From Plakobranchus ocellatus (Eukaryota > Mollusca > Gastropoda > Plakobranchidae), in assembly GCA_019648995.1 (NCBI GenBank), contig BLXT01000264.1, forward strand, positions 990,707 through 1,014,214: a stretch of DNA of 23,508 nucleotides, written 5' to 3'. Shown in pieces: positions 20,464-23,508 of the stretch. The translations under genes and the position numbers were made by a program. How positions within the stretch are numbered: position 1 is the stretch's first letter; each line of letters opens with the position of its first letter. The notes beneath the pieces were generated by a model, which searched no databases, was not told the DNA's origin, and saw only the letters and a list, made by a program, of their open reading frames with translations.

Positions 20464-23400
20464 CTAGAAGAAGAGAAAAATGAAACAAAGTTAATTAAAA
20501 AGAATGGCCTCTATTATTTTCATTTTAACCAATTAGATAGATCAGTCAATATTAACCATAGAACTGATTTCAGAGAATTTTTAAAAATATAGAAATAAGC
20601 AAGAGAATGATAAGGCAAATAATAATCTTCATGCATCATATATAGAAATGGAGACTGTTTTTTCTTCTTCAATTCATGGTCTGTCCCAATGATGCAAGAG
20701 GTCTTACAAATGCCAAGAGGGCAAATATATGTAGCAGATGTATTGTGCTGATTGAAAAGTTAATTACTGTGTTCCAACGCTTCTAAGCATTCATATTCAT
20801 GATATTCTAATAAAATGAGAGTTGGCTGCTGCATGAATACACTACTATAAACTGTTATTCGAACTAAGTTGCAACTTTCATCGTTTAAAAATATATTTTT
20901 TATTAAAATAAAATATAATTTTGTATCACACCAGTTTTAGGTATGAATCTTAAGAAATAATGACTTTATTTTTAGCACAAAAACAAAGAGGAAAGTGATC
21001 ATATTGGGTAATTTGTTGGAAAAATATCTGTGTCAAAATCATGAAATTTAGCTGTGCACAAAAAAAGATAGTTTTCAATTTTTTTCCCATGAAACTGGCA
21101 TGCTAATGAAGAATTTTTTACACAGTTTTGAACTATGCATAAGGTGGCCTTAAAGATTTGACACTTTTAACTGATTCTTTAATCTTTAAGTTTTCCATCA
21201 TTTTTGAAAAATCAAAAAAAATTACACCATCAAGATAAATTTATGAGATGAGCATGAAACTTTAGATCAAATTTATGATTTATATAAAAAAACTATTTAG
21301 AGAATAATTGTTTAACAATTTGTAAGAGGAAAAAAAGAGTAACCTGGGCCAATAGCAATATGGCCAAAATATTATTTTGATAATGGAAGTTCTTTCTTTT
21401 AATTATAAAAACTTTATAAGTTACCATAACAAACTATCATGGATTAAAATCTAGCATGAATGGACCAAACAATTGAATGCTATAATTTGAGATTTGTAGA
21501 TTAACAGTTGACCTTGATAAGATTCTCGATCTTTAGATAACTCTTGAAGTAGTAACTGGTTTTGAATGGAAATATGCATGTGAGGGTTTGCCAAAATATG
21601 GGATGCCATCATAGTTAGATGCGAAAGATTTTCTACAAGTCCTGTTTGAACAAATTTAACTCATCAATACATAAATTTTGATTTTGAGAGTGTAATGGCA
21701 TACAAAATCGGAAAGTACTGCTTGATGTTTAAAAAATCAGTCATGGATGCATCCTTTCTGTCTAAATTAACCAAATAAGTTTCAAACATAACTATGATGA
21801 CAAAATTACCAAAAAAGTGGTCACCCATAAAAAAATTAAGCTCATTCACCAACAAGTGAAAAGATTCAGACCAATTTTTTTACAGGGATCTACTCCTGCT
21901 ATGCAACTCTTCATGAATATTATTTCGCTGATACTCAATTGCTTTTCCTGTTTGTAATTGGAGATTTTTTTTTCAAACACCATGACGCAACTTTAGGGTC
22001 CACCTTTTAGCAAATGCTCATGTACAGATTTTTATGTAGACTGAAATTTATGGCTGAGAACTAGATTCAAGCATGATATTTAAAAAAAAATAAGAGTGGA
22101 TTTTTATTTGTAGCAAAGTTTGCACATATTATCATAGAGATAAACCATAACTAAAGACATCATATCAGGCTTCTTGTGGCATCTATTGGCAATCAGCACA
22201 AGAGTATTTCTTGGAGATAAAAATGTTGAGCAGGCATGCCATTAGACACCGAGCAGTTTTTTAACATTTAATTTTGTGGGTCAGAAATTTTACTTTCATC
22301 GACCAAATATACATATAATATGACCTGAAAGCCTTTCAATATCTGGGCATCAAAATATAATTCCTATTTTATGCATTTCTTGATGCTGTTTTTAGAAGGA
22401 TGACATAATTAATAGACAGCTTAAGGTAGAAAAAGGGAGTGCATTTGCTAAATTGATATGGTGTACAAAAAAATATGGTTAATATTTTCTTTTATAACCT
22501 TTTTTTGTTCAGTGATCATAAAGTACACCTTTTCATACTTGAAAAGAAGAAAAGAGAAGCTTTTAAACTAAATAAGTTTTGCAGTAATTGTTCTAAGTTA
22601 CATGCTTTAAAATAGAAGTTGACATGTATGTACTAAAATGCTATTCACTAGTGGCAGAGAACACAGAGGCTGGTTTTGGCTACCTACTTACAGCTGCTAC
22701 AAAGCAGGAGCTTTATAATCGGTAATTCAATAAAAGCCTGTTACATTCAATTTCAATCTGAAATAACAGCAATGTTGCTGGTGCTATAGATAGACAATTT
22801 AAACTTCAAATGTGATTATGATTTTAAAAAAAAGTATCACTTTATCTGCCATCAGATTACTAAACATATCTTCATGCTGCCTTCAGATCATAGAAAAAAT
22901 TTTAGAATACTTTTTGCCATAGGCTATTAGCTATGCAATGTCGTCTTTCTTATAACTTAGGAAGAAAGATGATCTAAAGCAGCTGTTTTATGTATGTTCG
23001 CCCTTACAGTTACAGGTAAAGCTTCACACCTGGAACCAAGATTACGAACAAAAGATAACTCTGGTTTCTATAATCATGATCCGAAACGCAGATCTGTGTA
23101 TTGCACAAAATCATCATGTGGCAGAAAAATGTACATGCACATAATCAATCATCCATACATCATATGTACAAAAACAAAAGAAAAATGTAAATTTAACCTG
23201 GTTTGAAGAAGGAAATAGAACTTGATTTATAAGTTCTTCAACAGATAGAGACCTATAACATGTACATGTAAAGCCATCAAAATACATTTTATTATAGTGC
23301 AGTTTTTTGATGTCACAAAGCCTATGCTGGAAAAAGTACTAGGCTCTACATAACCAAAATGTTAGATATTAGAGAGAAGAGATGGGGAAAGTTTAACATA

Positions 23401-23508
23401 CACCATATTTGTGCCGGTACATAGATCTAGGATACTTTTTAACCGTAACCAAGGTCTAATACAGTAGAACATGACTACAGCGAGACTTCTGGTTCCAGAG
23501 GAAAAATC
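20464..23508 (-). other. SNRPG first intron (partial), at least 3 kb
   Basis: Sequence upstream of the microexon. I searched the minus strand for the expected first exon (M-S-K-A-H-P-P-E-L-K followed by GT) and did not find it, so the exon and promoter probably lie beyond 23508. Open frames such as 22994-23206 look random. No repeat family was recognised. Confidence 0.6.

Noticed and set aside
21664-21855. Minus-strand open frame possibly from a transposon
   Set aside because: No catalytic or structural motif could be recognised, and no flanking inverted repeats or duplications were seen.
22994-23206. Cys/Lys-rich 70-codon open frame near the right edge
   Set aside because: No family resemblance and an irregular cysteine pattern; located in the SNRPG first intron.
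1-23508. tRNA, rRNA, CRISPR arrays, operons or bacterial or viral gene clusters
   Set aside because: No B-box-like GGTTCGAATCC, no regularly spaced repeats and no dense coding; the window is intron-rich animal DNA.

Overview
This window reads as nuclear DNA from an animal, most likely a marine invertebrate. It is AT-rich. It carries two conserved housekeeping genes split by GT-AG introns, with long non-coding stretches and small decayed transposable elements. There are no bacterial-style operons, RNA genes or CRISPR arrays. The palindromes TACATGTA and GTAGGCCTAC recur, which in my experience is common in marine invertebrate genomes. I cannot fix the phylum from sequence alone.

Left part (1-8.3 kb, + strand): the ribosomal protein L17 gene (uL22 family). 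Five coding exons (535-575, 1867-2001, 2357-2455, 5102-5198, 8101-8255) join in phase into about 175 residues. The first 13 or 14 residues must be encoded upstream of the window. Its introns hold an inverted-repeat element (about 3.5-3.86 kb) and a 1082 bp element with terminal inverted repeats and TA flanks (5480-6561). The second element contains a 150 bp tandem duplication.

Middle part (8.3-14.5 kb): intergenic space between two genes that converge tail to tail. It holds a dense cluster of TACATGTA (9.0-9.9 kb). From about 9.8 to 12.7 kb it keeps roughly three times as many CpG dinucleotides as the flanking gene bodies. A 5'-truncated LINE copy (13252-13463) has a 10 bp target-site duplication.

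Right part (14.5-23.5 kb, - strand): the gene for small nuclear ribonucleoprotein G (SmG, SNRPG). Three coding exons are visible (20441-20463, 18536-18660, 14962-15012) and encode about 65 of an expected 76 residues. The first exon lies beyond the right edge. Its large 3' intron carries a fossil reverse-transcriptase fragment on the minus strand (17030-17413) and a 382 bp piggyBac-type miniature element (17659-18040).

The two genes act in separate core processes, the cytosolic 60S ribosome and the spliceosomal Sm ring, and I see no evidence that they are functionally linked. I found no undescribed multi-gene system. The most interesting signals are the transposon structures, the CpG contrast between gene bodies and intergenic DNA, and some odd residues in conserved positions of both proteins.
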